Position numbers and translations under genes: made by a program. This document shows positions 35,472 through 45,939 of a stretch of DNA of 64,000 nucleotides, one piece after another. A model generated the notes under the pieces. That model was not told the origin of the DNA. It was given only the letters and a program-made list of their open reading frames with translations, and searched no databases. How positions within the stretch are numbered: position 1 is the first letter of the stretch; every line of letters begins with the position of its first letter. Source of the DNA: Adiantum capillus-veneris (lineage: Eukaryota > Streptophyta > Polypodiopsida > Polypodiales > Pteridaceae); the NCBI GenBank assembly GCA_014529385.2, contig CM043963.1, positions 66,628,895 through 66,692,894 of the forward strand, written 5' to 3'.

Positions 35472-35979
35472 TCAAGAGGTATGGATGGATCGACTTCTTA
35501 CATTAGTGGAGCTTGAGTGGAAAAGGGAAGCATCATACGAGTGCTACAAAAGGAAAGCTATACAAGCAAAGGAGAAGCTTGACAAGAAACTTAAGGACAA
35601 AGGCATCAAGGAAGGAGAGCTTGTGCTAAGGTATGACAATCGACTCGACAATCGTTTTGATGCCAAGTTTGAAACTAGATGGCAAGGGCCATACATAGTC
35701 AAGAAGGCTTTCAATTTAAGTTACTATCAGCTTATGGACTTGAATGGTAAAGAGCACTCTAGGAAGGTAAACGGGTATTGCTTGAAGCCCTATTTGAGTC
35801 GTCGTATACCAAAGGATCTACCAAAGGACTGTCAAAAAGCGACTATCTCATGTAAGTTCTGATGTATTAATCATGAGTGTGACAAGAAGCCACACAATGA
35901 AAATCCTGTCAAGGGACCAGATATCATAGAGGACTCAAAAGCACTCTCTTTGCAAAAGATGCTCTATGATAGTACATGA
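35472..35979 (+). pseudogene. G1 copy 3 integrase C-terminus, right of the G4 insertion
   Basis: It continues the integrase cut at 27284, after the duplicated TCAAG. MDRLLTLVELEWKRE, LRYDNRLDNRFDAKFETRWQ and GPYIVKKAFNLSYY match copies 1 and 2. A TGA at 35860 breaks the tail, and the family's own stop is at 35977. Confidence 0.88.
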
Positions 35980-35992
35980 ATATACCATCATC

Positions 35993-36060
35993 ATGGGGGA
36001 GGGCTAATGATAGTCATTTTTTGGCTCTCCGTAATCGCCATAGTGAGTTACCTCACCCTA
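35993..36060 (+). repeat. Polypurine tract and truncated 3' LTR of G1 copy 3
   Basis: CATGGGGGAGGGCTAA is followed by TGATAGTCATTTTTTGGCTC. Similarity to the G1 LTR start (8705 leftward) is lost after about 36060, so only the first 50 bp of the LTR remain. Confidence 0.7.
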
Positions 36061-36353
36061 TATGTTTTTTGCAATATGAGACTTATTCATAAGTCTCTAA
36101 ACATTGCAACTAGAGCCGCTCAAAAGCAGTATGGAGTCTTCCAAACGCATGAAGCTATTTCTGTAGAAGTTGATGATGATGATGATATGGAATGGGAGAT
36201 AGTTTCAGAATGCTCAGATATGGACGAAGTAGATGATATAGTTGCAGTTTTTGAAGATGGAGATGATTTGTGAGAGTACCATTGTAATACTTACTCAACA
36301 AGTTTTTGTATATGATGAAAGAAAGTGTTATCTCATTGTCGTTCACATCAAAA

Positions 36354-36445
<92 letters not shown>

Positions 36446-36651
36446 ACACACATATTCACTCACACTCAAATATATACACAATTAAGAGATGTGGTCTCTT
36501 CAGTTGAAAATAATAAACTGCCGATAATATCTTGTCGAATAAAAATTACATAAAGTCGATGTAGATTTGAAATTACAACAAGGTTCTGGGAAATCACTCA
36601 ATCGAAAAGATTTTGAGATAATTATGAGATTACAAAAAGCTTTTGAGTGAC
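36061..36651. other. Spacer with a long (CT)n tract
   Basis: (CT)n occupies 36355-36443. A short open stretch ending at 36271 encodes an Asp/Glu-rich peptide (DDDDDMEWEIVSECSDMDEVDD). It has no recognised relative and its start lies in LTR sequence, so I do not call it a gene. Confidence 0.5.
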
Positions 36652-37404
36652 TTATGAGTTTGATAGATTTGCTATAAGTTCGTCTATGGTAAAATCTGTA
36701 ATTCCTAGCTCAGGGGATGGTTCAGCAACATCTTGATGTGAAGTGGTAGTATCATCTGGAAAAGGTCCATAATATTGTTGAAGCTTTGCTTGTGCATCAA
36801 TTATCTCTATTTCAAGCTCAGGAATCCGGCCACGAAGCATGTCCGGTGTTTCTCCTTGGCTAGCAAGGTCTTGTCCTTGGCTGGCTAATTCAGTCAGTGT
36901 TTCTGACTCTTCAGGAAGTAAAGCAATAGGACGCTTGCTAGGAGGCATTGGATTATTTGCATTGCGTGCTGCCACCTTTTCTGCAATGCGTCCACGTCCA
37001 ACGCTAGCGGTGCCTGGATGATCTGACCAATCCACTCTCTTCAGCAAAACATATCGAACATAGCATTGCTAGATAAAGTAAATTGCTACTTGGTTGTTGT
37101 TTGGTAGGCATCTCTCTTGTCGTATAAACCTTTGCAGCAATACACGTGCCAGTCCTTTATGTTGCAAATGAAAGAGCTTCCACGGAGTTGTATCTTTTGC
37201 ATTGCCACTTATTTGAAATAGTTGATGGCGTACAAAGTGATTAGGGAAAATCTTTTTGCACTCTTTAAGGGTTAATGGTTCGCCCTGCAGCTCAGATTCA
37301 TCTTCTTCAATGTTGGCAATAATAGAAAGATCTGCTTGTCCACATCTAACTTGTTCTTCTTTAAAAATTGCCTGAGCTTCAGCGTGGTTGAGTTCTTCTT
37401 CCAT
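36652..37404 (-). pseudogene. Unrecognised ORF downstream of the kinase-like gene (251 codons, one TAG)
   Basis: One frame from ATG 37404 (MEEELNHAEAQAIFKEEQVR) to TAA 36652, with a single in-frame TAG at 37069. The N-terminal half is acidic and then carries a positively charged, aromatic-rich patch (KLFHLQHKGLARVLLQRFIRQ). The C-terminal half has VDWSDHPGTASVGRGRIAEK, a coiled-coil-like stretch (LRGRIPELEIEIIDAQAKLQQYY) and an acidic end. No family recognised. It lies 160 bp beyond the kinase-like stop on the same strand, and a candidate splice acceptor (GATATGCAG) sits just before the ATG. It may be a later exon of the same gene or a separate ORF of a mobile element. Confidence 0.45.
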
Positions 37405-37564
37405 ATCTGCATATCAGGTGAACATGTCATTACTTTTAAATACCCATTCAATCTCTCTTGAGAGTATATCGAATGACAAACATAGAATTTTTGCTCAATT
37501 AAACATACAATTAAATCTGACACCTAAAGTAAAACAATGATGAAATCCTGAGACTGCGTTTTCA

Positions 37565-38977
37565 TTAATCATCAATTGGTTGTAAGCCAGATGTCATTAC
37601 AATGTTGTAACCCACTCTATGGGCACCATTTAAACATAAGGAGAGATCAAAAGCATTAGGCCGGGTTTTGGGGTCAATGCGCTTGCCGCTTTCAGGATGG
37701 GCAAGTACATTACTCAAAAAATGTCTCTTGCTTTGTTCTTGGGGGTTTGGTAAGCACTTCAAAATGCGTTTACATGCATGATACATGGAATAAATATCCA
37801 TAGCTTTGGTCCAGGAGGGAGGATTAATAGATACACATTCGGGGGCTGCCCGTGGATAATCTCTCTCATATTGTTTTCTAGTTTCTATCTTCATATCGCG
37901 TAGAGGAGGAAAACCGGCTGTCGTATTTGTTTTGGTGCATGAACCTCAATCCACAATGCTGACGTAAACACCTTTTTCACCAAAATGCAGCATCATATTG
38001 CGAGAGTGTAGATCATTGTGGAGGTAGTTATGCGTATGTATATACTTCAGAGTTTGGAGGAGAGCATTGATGATCTGCAAAATATTCTCCTGGAATAGAT
38101 CTACTATTCCTGCAGTGAGTACGTAATCGCGAATGATAGGTTGGCTGCCGTCTGCAATGCATTCTTTTATCCATTGCTCCACATGGCCGCCATTCCAAAA
38201 TCGTGAAATGAGCATAGGTCGCTCCACGTGGCGCACCATGGCAAGAGGGTAGATAATACCACGATGTGAAATATCCAAAATTGTTGCTTCGTCTTTGACC
38301 TGTTGCTCCATGGTGGGCCCATGTAAGTGTACTTTGAACACTTTTGTAGCATATACTTGATCTTTGAAAGCGGAATGTGTGACACCCACACGCTTCACAT
38401 GTGCCCATCTTCCCTCTCCCAGCTGTGGAGCTTGGATATTGAAGACGGCTGTGTCGGGTAAAAGGTGTAAAATAGGTGGTAGCTGAGAGAGGTCTAATGC
38501 AACAACGGATGACGCTGTAGGCTCTATTCTAAGAAGGATTTTTGGTTCAACAGTAGCTTCGAAAGAGCTGGCGTCCACTCTTGCACGCTTTGCTGCTCTT
38601 TCTAACTTTTCCTTGCTCTTCAACTCTATATAAAGCTATTGCACAAGATGTATGCGCTCAGCTATGTTTGGCAAGGAAGTAATTGCAGGATTTTTCAGTT
38701 CCTAAAAGGTCTTCATGATCTGCCCAATGGTTTGTTTGACCATGTTTACTAAAGCACCTGATTTCATGAGGGCTATGTCAAAAATAGCTGGTGCAAACTC
38801 TGCCTGGAGCTGCTCAAACACAGACTTGGTCAGAGTCTCTGTAAGCTGATAAAAATTCTTTGAAGCGACAGGGTTTAAACAACGTCTAATCTCTGTCTAT
38901 GACATGTAATGAAAGTGTCTCACAATCACTTCGGAGACGAACTTTCGTTGGTGTTTCGCTAGCTTCGTGACTGCCAT
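37565..38977 (-). pseudogene. Protein-kinase-like pseudogene (471 codons, four nonsense codons)
   Basis: One continuous minus-strand frame from ATG 38977 (MAVTKLAKHQRKFVSEV) to TAA 37565, broken by TAG at 38897, 38702 and 38636 and TGA at 37946. A helical N-terminal region of about 150 residues precedes the kinase fold. The fold has a glycine loop LGEGRWAHV, the lysine in YATKVFK, the helix-C glutamate in VKDEATIL, the catalytic loop HNDLHSRNMML (HRD changed to HND), and VD followed by a stop where DWG is expected. Then come APECV, DIYSMYHACKRIL and DPKTRPNAFDL. All invariant catalytic positions are recognisable. Every premature stop fits one C-to-T or G-to-A change (CAG to TAG, TGG to TGA). 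It would have phosphorylated Ser/Thr; substrate unknown. Host gene or mobile-element cargo cannot be decided here. Confidence 0.75.
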
Positions 38978-39154
38978 ATCTATATGACAAAATTATAAAT
39001 TAAGAATCTTACAATAAGATTGTACACCACAGTTATTATATAATGAGTGTTAACCCTATATATATTAAATGATGATACAAATTTATTACACAATATGAAA
39101 TTATTGTAAATTAAAGAGAAAATCTTATGATTACAAACCACATTGTGCGAATCG

Positions 39155-39450
39155 CATTAGGCAAAATTTGGACTCACAAAGGGGCCCTTTAAGGAGTTTG
39201 ACTTTACCTCTCTCTACCAAAACGGGTGCATGGATAAATTTTTGCAAAAAAACTCCAAAGTTGGCGGAGGTTTGACAGTTAGAATGTCCTCTTCAAGCTC
39301 TATCTAGTGATATATAGCACGCCATGAGATTCCTCATATTTTAGAAGATTCTTTTTTTAATTCACTTAGATTCCGACATAGGTGAATCACATCATAGGTA
39401 AAGTCAAACTCCTTAAAGGGCCTCTTTGTGAGTCCAAATTTTGCCTAATG
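39155..39450. mobile_element. Foldback (MITE-like) element, about 296 bp, 54-bp inverted repeats
   Basis: ATTAGGCAAAATTTGGACTC... at 39156-39209 is repeated as its reverse complement at 39396-39449 with one mismatch in 54. The ends read CATTAGG...CCTAATG. A TA dinucleotide is present in the same orientation at both ends, which would fit a Tc1/mariner-type TA duplication, but no longer target duplication is visible. The interior (39210-39395) is non-coding. It lies between the kinase-like ORF and its candidate promoter, perhaps in an intron. Confidence 0.75.
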
Positions 39451-39461
39451 ACCATGAAAAT

Positions 39462-39466
<5 letters not shown>

Positions 39467-39507
<41 letters not shown>
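39467..39507. repeat. (GA)n microsatellite
   Basis: About 20 GA units, 17 bp beyond the foldback element. Confidence 0.95.
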
Positions 39508-39508
<1 letters not shown>

Positions 39509-40333
39509 CCAGGAGTGTGAGATGCTCTCAGCACAAGAACTGGACCCTGCTATGTGCAGAAGTGTGAAATGATGAAAGAAATCACAGCTAAAGGATTGGA
39601 AAATCGTACATGTGAACAGTCCACCTAGTGTGAGATATTCTCAGCACAAGTCCTGGATGCTGTTGTAAAATAGATTGATAGTTTTTATCAATCTAATCCC
39701 TGATAAAGTGTGTGGAACTCACAACACAACTATCAATGTATAAATTAAAAATTGCAGATGTAAGTTACCTATCGTATGTGTTTACGTCCAAAACAACACC
39801 AAGTCATTTAATGATGAAAAATGATGTTCCTTTGGAATATGAAACACACGAGTAACCAGTACGTCACATTAAGATGAAGAGGGCATGAAAATATGCATCT
39901 CTTCACTCTTAAACGCTTGTGTTTCTATGTAACACATATGATAGAAAAACTTAATCTAAAATTGTAAATTTTATAAGCTATTTCTAATGGAGTGTGTGGA
40001 ACGCACAACACAACCATTAGCAAACAGCTCAACAATCTCAAATGTAAATCATTAGCAAACAACTCAACACAACCATTAGCAAACAACTCAACAATCTCAA
40101 ATGTAAATCAATTGTTGTATATATCTACGTTCAGAGTAACACCAAGTCATCTGCTGATGAACAATAATGTTACTACAGAAATAGTAGCACAAAAATAAGG
40201 AAAGTCACATTAAGATGAAGAGGGCATAAAGTATGCATCTCTACACTCTTAAAATGACGAACATTAATCTTTGTGCTTCTATGTAGAATAATCAACACTA
40301 ACTTACTTTAAGATTGTAAATTTTATAGGCCAC
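39508..40333. repeat. Diverged tandem duplications (30-bp and about 280-bp units)
   Basis: GTGTGAGAT.CTCTCAGCACAAG recurs 116 bp apart (about 39515 and 39630). A larger unit starts AGTGTGTGGAACTCACAACACAAC (39706) and recurs at 39990. Both copies contain ACACCAAGTCAT, CACATTAAGATGAAGAGGGCAT, ATGCATCTCT.CACTCTTAAA and end in TTGTAAATTTTATA. The second copy has an extra internal duplication of ACCATTAGCAAACA.CTCAACA. No coding potential seen. Confidence 0.75.
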
Positions 40334-40620
40334 TTTGAAGTGAGAGGTGTAGAATCATGCCTACTACACTCCACGAGTCGACCTCTAATCCTAACTCATC
40401 TCCATGGTGAGAGGTATACTACTACACCATACGAGTGAGAATCTAAATTTACCCTAAGCCTTCTCTGGAGTGAGTCATATGACTACATACCACGGGAAAG
40501 GAGACTATATTCTACACACTTCTGGAGTGAGCCATATGGCTACACGCCACGAAGTGGCCTACGACTTGCAAGCCAACTTTGTGGTGAGAGTTGAAACTAC
40601 TGCACCACACAAGTCTGGCA
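40334..40620. repeat. Irregular minisatellite, about 60-bp period
   Basis: Degenerate repeats of CTGGAGTGAG.CATATG.CTACA..CCACG (best at 40457-40500 and 40523-40560, weaker at 40340-40440 and 40580-40615). Confidence 0.55.
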
Positions 40621-40668
40621 CAACACAAAAAAATGTTAGTATTTATTGAAAATTAAAAAATATACCTG

Positions 40669-40760
40669 AAAATTGTTGTAAACTGAAGAGGCTATCGCTA
40701 TCTGCTAATCTCTCAAAAGCTCCAAGCTCTGCAAACTCCCAAAAGCTCCACAATGGTTTT
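40669..40760 (-). other. Candidate first exon and splice donor of the kinase-like gene
   Basis: On the minus strand a non-coding stretch ends ACAATTTTCAG followed by GTATAT, a plausible 5' splice site at about 40669. A matching acceptor (GTCATATAG) lies just before the kinase ATG at about 38980. Inference only. Confidence 0.3.
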
Positions 40761-40779
40761 CGATCGAATACGGTGACAT

Positions 40780-40792
40780 TTGTATATATATA
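40780..40792 (-). promoter_or_regulatory. Candidate TATA box upstream of the kinase-like gene
   Basis: CTATATATATACA on the minus strand, about 20-30 bp before the candidate exon and directly downstream of the large hairpin. Confidence 0.35.
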
Positions 40793-40794
40793 GG

Positions 40795-40860
40795 AGTTTT
40801 CGATCGAGATATTTTTCGTTTGAAAAAATTTTCAATCAAAAAATATCTCGATCGAAAACT
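40795..40860. repeat. Large near-perfect inverted repeat (hairpin)
   Basis: AGTTTTCGATCGAGATATTT continued by TT at 40795-40816 is the exact reverse complement of 40839-40860. The 22-base spacer is itself partly complementary (TTTGAAAA / TTTTCAA), giving an almost continuous 33-bp stem. A partial third copy, GTTTTCGATCGAATA, lies at 40756-40770. Confidence 0.85.
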
Positions 40861-41752
40861 GTTTTATATGGGTATTCATGTATTATTCAAAAATACGACA
40901 TATAATGACGTTTTATACGTATAATTTTTGTTATATGGGCGTATACATGCAACCCAGAGCTTGCTTTGAAGAAAACCCAGGCTAGAGGCTACATGTATGT
41001 GCATTCATTCAAGCTCCATAGATTGTATGTATGCATTCAAGCTTGCATTTAAAGCCCGGGGTAGAGGCATGCAAGCATGAATTTAAGCATACATGTCTGT
41101 ACTACATGTTTGTGCATTAATGCATTTCTCGTAAATAAATTTTATTGGTTGGATGTCCTTGTTTTCATGTCTTAGCTTTTAACCTGTTTTGTATAGGAAA
41201 AGATGTGTTGGTGCACTCCTTATGTGCACCTTGAGAGGAAGACATTTTTTGCATGAACAAAGCCCAAGCACATGAAGTATATGACCTTCTCGACCTGGGA
41301 GTGGATGCATGATCCTTGACTAAGGCCAATTTCACAACCAAAAATAGTTGAAATGCTTTAAGAAGGTGCCAAAGACGGATAGAAATGTATCTTGTATTGG
41401 TCCAACGTCTTGTACCCAATTTTGACGGGTCTTTGGCTTAATTATTTTTTATTTCTTTTTTTCAAAACTCAAATCAAGTGAGTGATTAAAGTATCAAAAG
41501 CCAAACAAATTTGGTTTTCTTACATTTTGAAAAACGTGAAGCCCCATAATTTTGATTTTCTTTACTCATGCAACTTTTTCTTTTTTTTTCACTTATCAGC
41601 ACTACGAGTACGAATAGTTATGTATTGATTTGTCAATTCATTAATTAATTAACTTGGAAGATTCTTTCCACGCCCCACTTGCAAAAGGGAAACTGTCTCA
41701 ATCGTGCGTTCCCATGCTGGGTGCTATGAGGCGCATAGCAACACCCCCCCAT
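40861..41752. other. Non-coding, AT-rich, no supported gene
   Basis: Short scattered repeats of CATTCAAGCT, TACATGT and GCATGCAAGC type. Short ORFs here have no recognisable motif. Confidence 0.5.
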
Positions 41753-42112
41753 CTCTCACGTCCTCGCCTTTCCTGTGTATGCGCCTCTATCGCACAATCT
41801 TGAGTCCCCAATGATTACCCAATGCGTTGCGCAATGCCATCCTGAATCCGCAGTGCCTTGCACAATGGTATTCTGTAATGTGCGCACAATCCTGCCCTCG
41901 GCTCGGGATCTCCCTCTCTCTTCCCCCCCCCCCCCCCATCTCTCACGTCCTCGCCGTTCCTGTATACGTGCCTTTGTCATATAATCCTGAGTCCCCAATG
42001 ACTACCCAATGCCTTCCGCAATGCCATCATGGAGTCCCCAATGCCTTGAACAATGGCATTCTGGAACGTGCGTGCAATCCTGCCCTCGGCTCGAGATCTC
42101 CCTCTCTCTTCA
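41753..42112. repeat. 187-bp tandem duplication
   Basis: CTCTCACGTCCTCGC starts both units (41753 and 41940). Both run through GAGTCCCCAATGA.TACCCAATGC, CAATCCTGCCCTCGGCTCG and GATCTCCCTCTCTCTTC, with roughly 85% similarity by eye. A poly-C run separates them. No coding function seen. Confidence 0.85.
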
Positions 42113-42283
42113 CGTTCCGATTGGCAGCCCTCCTCTCCTGCACACTCATGGTGAGACCTACCTCACAATCGATGCATACAACTTGCAGTCACTGAGCTCA
42201 AACCGTACCCACTCGCCAACCTCTAGTCAATCATGCGGACCCCGTGAAGATGTTCTCGAGCATGCACTCGCCTTGCACCTGCA

Positions 42284-42287
<4 letters not shown>

Positions 42288-42334
<47 letters not shown>
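42288..42334. repeat. (CT)n microsatellite
   Basis: About 23 CT units. Confidence 0.95.
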
Positions 42335-42336
<2 letters not shown>

Positions 42337-42760
42337 GTATATCCTGAAACTATTGTTTCAATCCGTTATTCAATTTTTCGACACGATAGCCTCATTATTT
42401 TTAAACATAACTGGCTCTCTCTCTTCCACTTGGATATTCTCCCTTTTCACTCTCAAAAGCCTAAGAGGATCTATTGAGATTCCTACAAAAAGAAATGTAA
42501 AAAAGATTAATAGATAGGGACATACTTGTGTCACTTTGCTTTGGATTTCATATTTATCCATCTCAACTAAAAAACGTGGATAATGCAAATCTTGGGCTAT
42601 AAAAGAATCGAATATGTTCCTTAATCTTTACACTTTAAAATTCTTTTTTTTTGTTGTTTTCTAAAAGAAACCTTACTGCTATGTTGGGTTAGGGAGTCTT
42701 TCATTGTTTTCAGTGACACCGTCACTTCCTTTACCATGGTTTGCAACCAAGTAGTTTTCA

Positions 42761-43641
42761 TTTTCAACCAACTCAAGGCTAAGCTGAGGCAATCCTTTTT
42801 TGAACACTAATTCTACTTAAACTCAACCTAATGATTTTATCACGTTCTAATTATTTTAGAAAGCCATCGTGATTTTCTCACTTGTTTTTTTGCCAAAACT
42901 CACAATTTGTGAGCGAGAATTGTATTCAAAAACCCAAAATTTACAAAGCACTCTCAAGTTTGTACCGAGCCTTGAGGTATGTACTAACCATATCAAATTA
43001 CAAGGGCTACCGACTAGGAGAAAACCCTATTTTTTAAATAAAGTACTAAAGAATATCTTCATAGCCAAAAAAACTTTATTTCATTGTATGGAAACGAACA
43101 CATATGTTATCTCAACTAATTTGTAAAGCTCACTTAATTCATTAGATCAATCTTCATTATCAATGTATACCAAAATGTAATCTATACTATATATAAACGT
43201 GGAAAGGATATTGGCAATCCCTATCCCCATGTCTCTCTTTCATGTGTCCCCAATAAGTGTTCCCTATCTTGTTCTAGCCCACTGTTTGAGCAGAATTTGT
43301 TGTCCCTACCCACTGAAAATGGTGTTGTCGTCAAAGACGATGCCATATACTAGTTATTATAATATGTAATGTGGAGTTTAATAGTCAAAAATTGGTTTGA
43401 TTCTTTTTTTTGGATTTCTAAAAGAAGCCTTAGAGAAGAGTTGAGTTAGACATACTTTCAATGTTTTTAATGATGATTGAGATTTACCTTAAATGTTATT
43501 TTGATTTTAAAATATTTTATAATCTTTTTATTTCATCTTTCATTTCACATCTTAACATGCCTTTAATTTTCTAGGATCCCATTGTTTTGAAATGCTAAAG
43601 TGAAGTTTTCACCTTGCATAATTCTAGTAAATTCTATACAT

Positions 43642-43674
<33 letters not shown>

Positions 43675-43695
43675 CATACATATATATATATATAT

Positions 43696-43729
<34 letters not shown>

Positions 43730-44116
43730 TAAAGAGTTCGTTTTATTTCACCTTTCATTTCATAGCCTCACATGGCTTTACTTTTTTTGCATTCTATAAC
43801 TTAATTCGAGTGAGTGTTTGAAAAAGTCTCTTTTATTAAGCTATCGTCAACCAAGTTTCCTCCTCGCAAAGAAGGAAACTGAAAATACTTGCAATTTTTT
43901 TAAATTTGCAAGGATTTTAAGCTATTTTTTCACATATTTCACCGGTTTTCTTCCCTTTACATTGGTTTCAATCTGCTAGTCTCAATTTTCAATCGGCTCA
44001 ATGCTAAGCTGAGGCAATCCTTTCTTGAACACTGATTTCGATTAAACTCAACTTACTAATTTTATCACTTTCTTATTGTTTTAGAAAGCCATCATGACCC
44101 TTTCACTTGTTTTTCT
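42761..44116. repeat. Pair of direct repeats (42761-42892 and 43985-44116)
   Basis: Both share GCTAAGCTGAGGCAATCCTT.TTGAACACT, CTCAAC.TA..GATTTTATCAC and TTAGAAAGCCATC.TGA. Weaker similarity extends to ACTCACAATT.GTGAG (42898 and 44466). They are 1224 bp apart in the same orientation, as for LTRs of a small non-coding element, but no other LTR hallmark is visible. (TA)n/(CATA)n lies between them at about 43640-43730. Confidence 0.6.
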
Positions 44117-45939
44117 TTGATTGGATTGCGAATCTTTTTTGTTCAATTAATTTACAAGTCTTATGTCTATTCCACTCTCTTGAGGATCAATGAAAGAAAA
44201 TTTTGGTGCGTAAAATGTTAAAAAGCCTTTGGATCGTGACTTTTCTAATAGATGAAGGACAAATTGAAGCTTACCTAAACAAAAGTAGCTAGTTAACAAA
44301 GTCTTAAACATCATGTGCTGTAAAAACAAAAGTGATATACATGCATGAAGTTGAGATTCAAAAAGCAAATTCCTGTCCAAAGTGATGAGTTGACCTAAAG
44401 AGATGTCATATGTCCTCTTTCAGAAGTGTAAGTAGAGTTGATATCTTTTTTCTCTTTTTCGGGTGAAACTCACAATTGTGAGTGAATTGGGTCAGCATAA
44501 CTAAAAAATGTACAAATTTAAGTCATGCTCGAGCAGAGTCATGACGTTGGTGCAACCAAAGTTGGTCCCTACTGGGAAGTGTGCAATGCAATGCTGTGTA
44601 TGTTGGCAGGTGCATGGTGAAGGGCTAAGGCAGGTATATAGGTCCTAGGCAAGCAGGTCATGACGGAAAATATATGCCTAATGTGGTTTTTTAGGCCAAG
44701 GGGGCTCGAGAGAGAGCCAATTGGAATGAAAGTTCAAAGTTTTCAAAGTGCTGGAAAAGTGCCCTAATATGTATTGTTCGAGAGGCTCTAGAAGCCCGTC
44801 CAGAAAACTCGTCAAATGGAGTCACGACGTGCGAGATATGCCAGTTTAAAGTTGGAAGGTTTTGTAGTTCTCTAACGGACAGGGCGGGTGCTAACAGGTG
44901 GTCAGAGCTGGGGTAAGAAGACATATCTGTGGAGCTTGCGTTGTGGAGCATGCCGATCTTCTTGAATTGTTAACGGAGCTCCAAGGAGAAAGATATGGGC
45001 AACTGAATGTTTGCAAGGAATTCGTTCTATGCCAGCTCGCCCGCATTGGTAAGCGTGCCTATCGGGAGATTTGGGCCTCGCCTGGATTCTTGTTTGCCCA
45101 ATCTATGTGTGCTGCAATCCCTCCTCTTTGCTATCTTGTATCTGAGCTTGTGAGGGAGTGAATTAGGGTTTCCCCTTATGAAAATGGTGTGTGGGCTTCA
45201 ATATAGAAACTCTTAAATCTCTACAAATCAGAAAATGGTTGCCAAGAAGGTGGAAGCTCAAGTATTCCTTTCAATTGTTTGAAGTTACGACTATGTAATT
45301 GGGGGCAAGGCTACATGATACCATGAAAGAGGTTTGGGTTTTGAATGAGATTTGTGCTTGTATGAGCATTGAGGTTTCATGGCTGAAACTTTAGTGTTTT
45401 TAAATGGTCTTTTCAAGCGAAATTGAATGTGATTTGATGATCCTCTCATCTTAATCTCGACTACAAAAACAAGCAATTTCCAAGCACGATAGGAAAGAGG
45501 GTTTGTGACTTTGCTGTCACGAACGCTCTTAGATTTTGAGTCACCCTTAGAAAGAGTGTTGGTGATTCTCCACAAACGCTTTTCACAAAGTGTTTGTGAC
45601 TTTCATCACAAACTCTCACAGTCAGAGGTTTTGCACCTTCCCAGCTAGACCGCACACATTCCGACAGCATCCATTCTAAGGGTTATAAGGCCTCCTCTGG
45701 GAGAGGTTTGGTAATGTATTCCTTATCTTTGATAACTCTTTCTAGAATACATTCTTCTCGCTTTAAGCTTCCACAATTGGATGCCCCACACATCCATAAC
45801 TCCTTTGGTTTACCTAGCCAGCTGGAAGTTCAAATCCTATCAGCATAGAAGAATCAAATTTCTCTATGGGGGCTCAATCCAAATCTTTGTAACTATGGTC
45901 TTTTAAGGTTTATTCTTGTAGTGTCTTCCATGTGTCTTG
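44117..45939. other. No supported gene; LTR-like sequence
   Basis: The stretch 45560-45670, with CATCACAAACTCTCACAGTC and CAGCTAGACCGCACAC, resembles 16222-16285. Short ORFs at 44691-45161 overlap on opposite strands and show no motif. Confidence 0.4.

Noticed and set aside
36007-36273. Acidic 88-codon ORF after G1 copy 3
   Set aside because: Its start lies in LTR sequence, the body is low-complexity acidic, and no relative is recognised.
36325-36507. ORFs made of Leu-Ser or Arg-Glu repeats (also at 6197, 16183, 52456, 52555)
   Set aside because: They are translations of (CT)n or (GA)n microsatellites, not proteins.
36652-38977. Stop codons corrected by U-to-C RNA editing or reassigned stops
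   Set aside because: Such editing is known in fern and lycophyte organelles, not for nuclear transcripts; simple decay explains the pattern.
41165-41419. Minus-strand 84-codon ORF
   Set aside because: No motif, no neighbour context, and other frames are equally open.
43600-43821. Tyr-Ile/Thr-His repeat ORFs
   Set aside because: Translation of a (TA)n/(CATA)n microsatellite.
44691-45161. Opposed ORFs of 86-87 codons
   Set aside because: They overlap on opposite strands and show no family features; probably LTR sequence.
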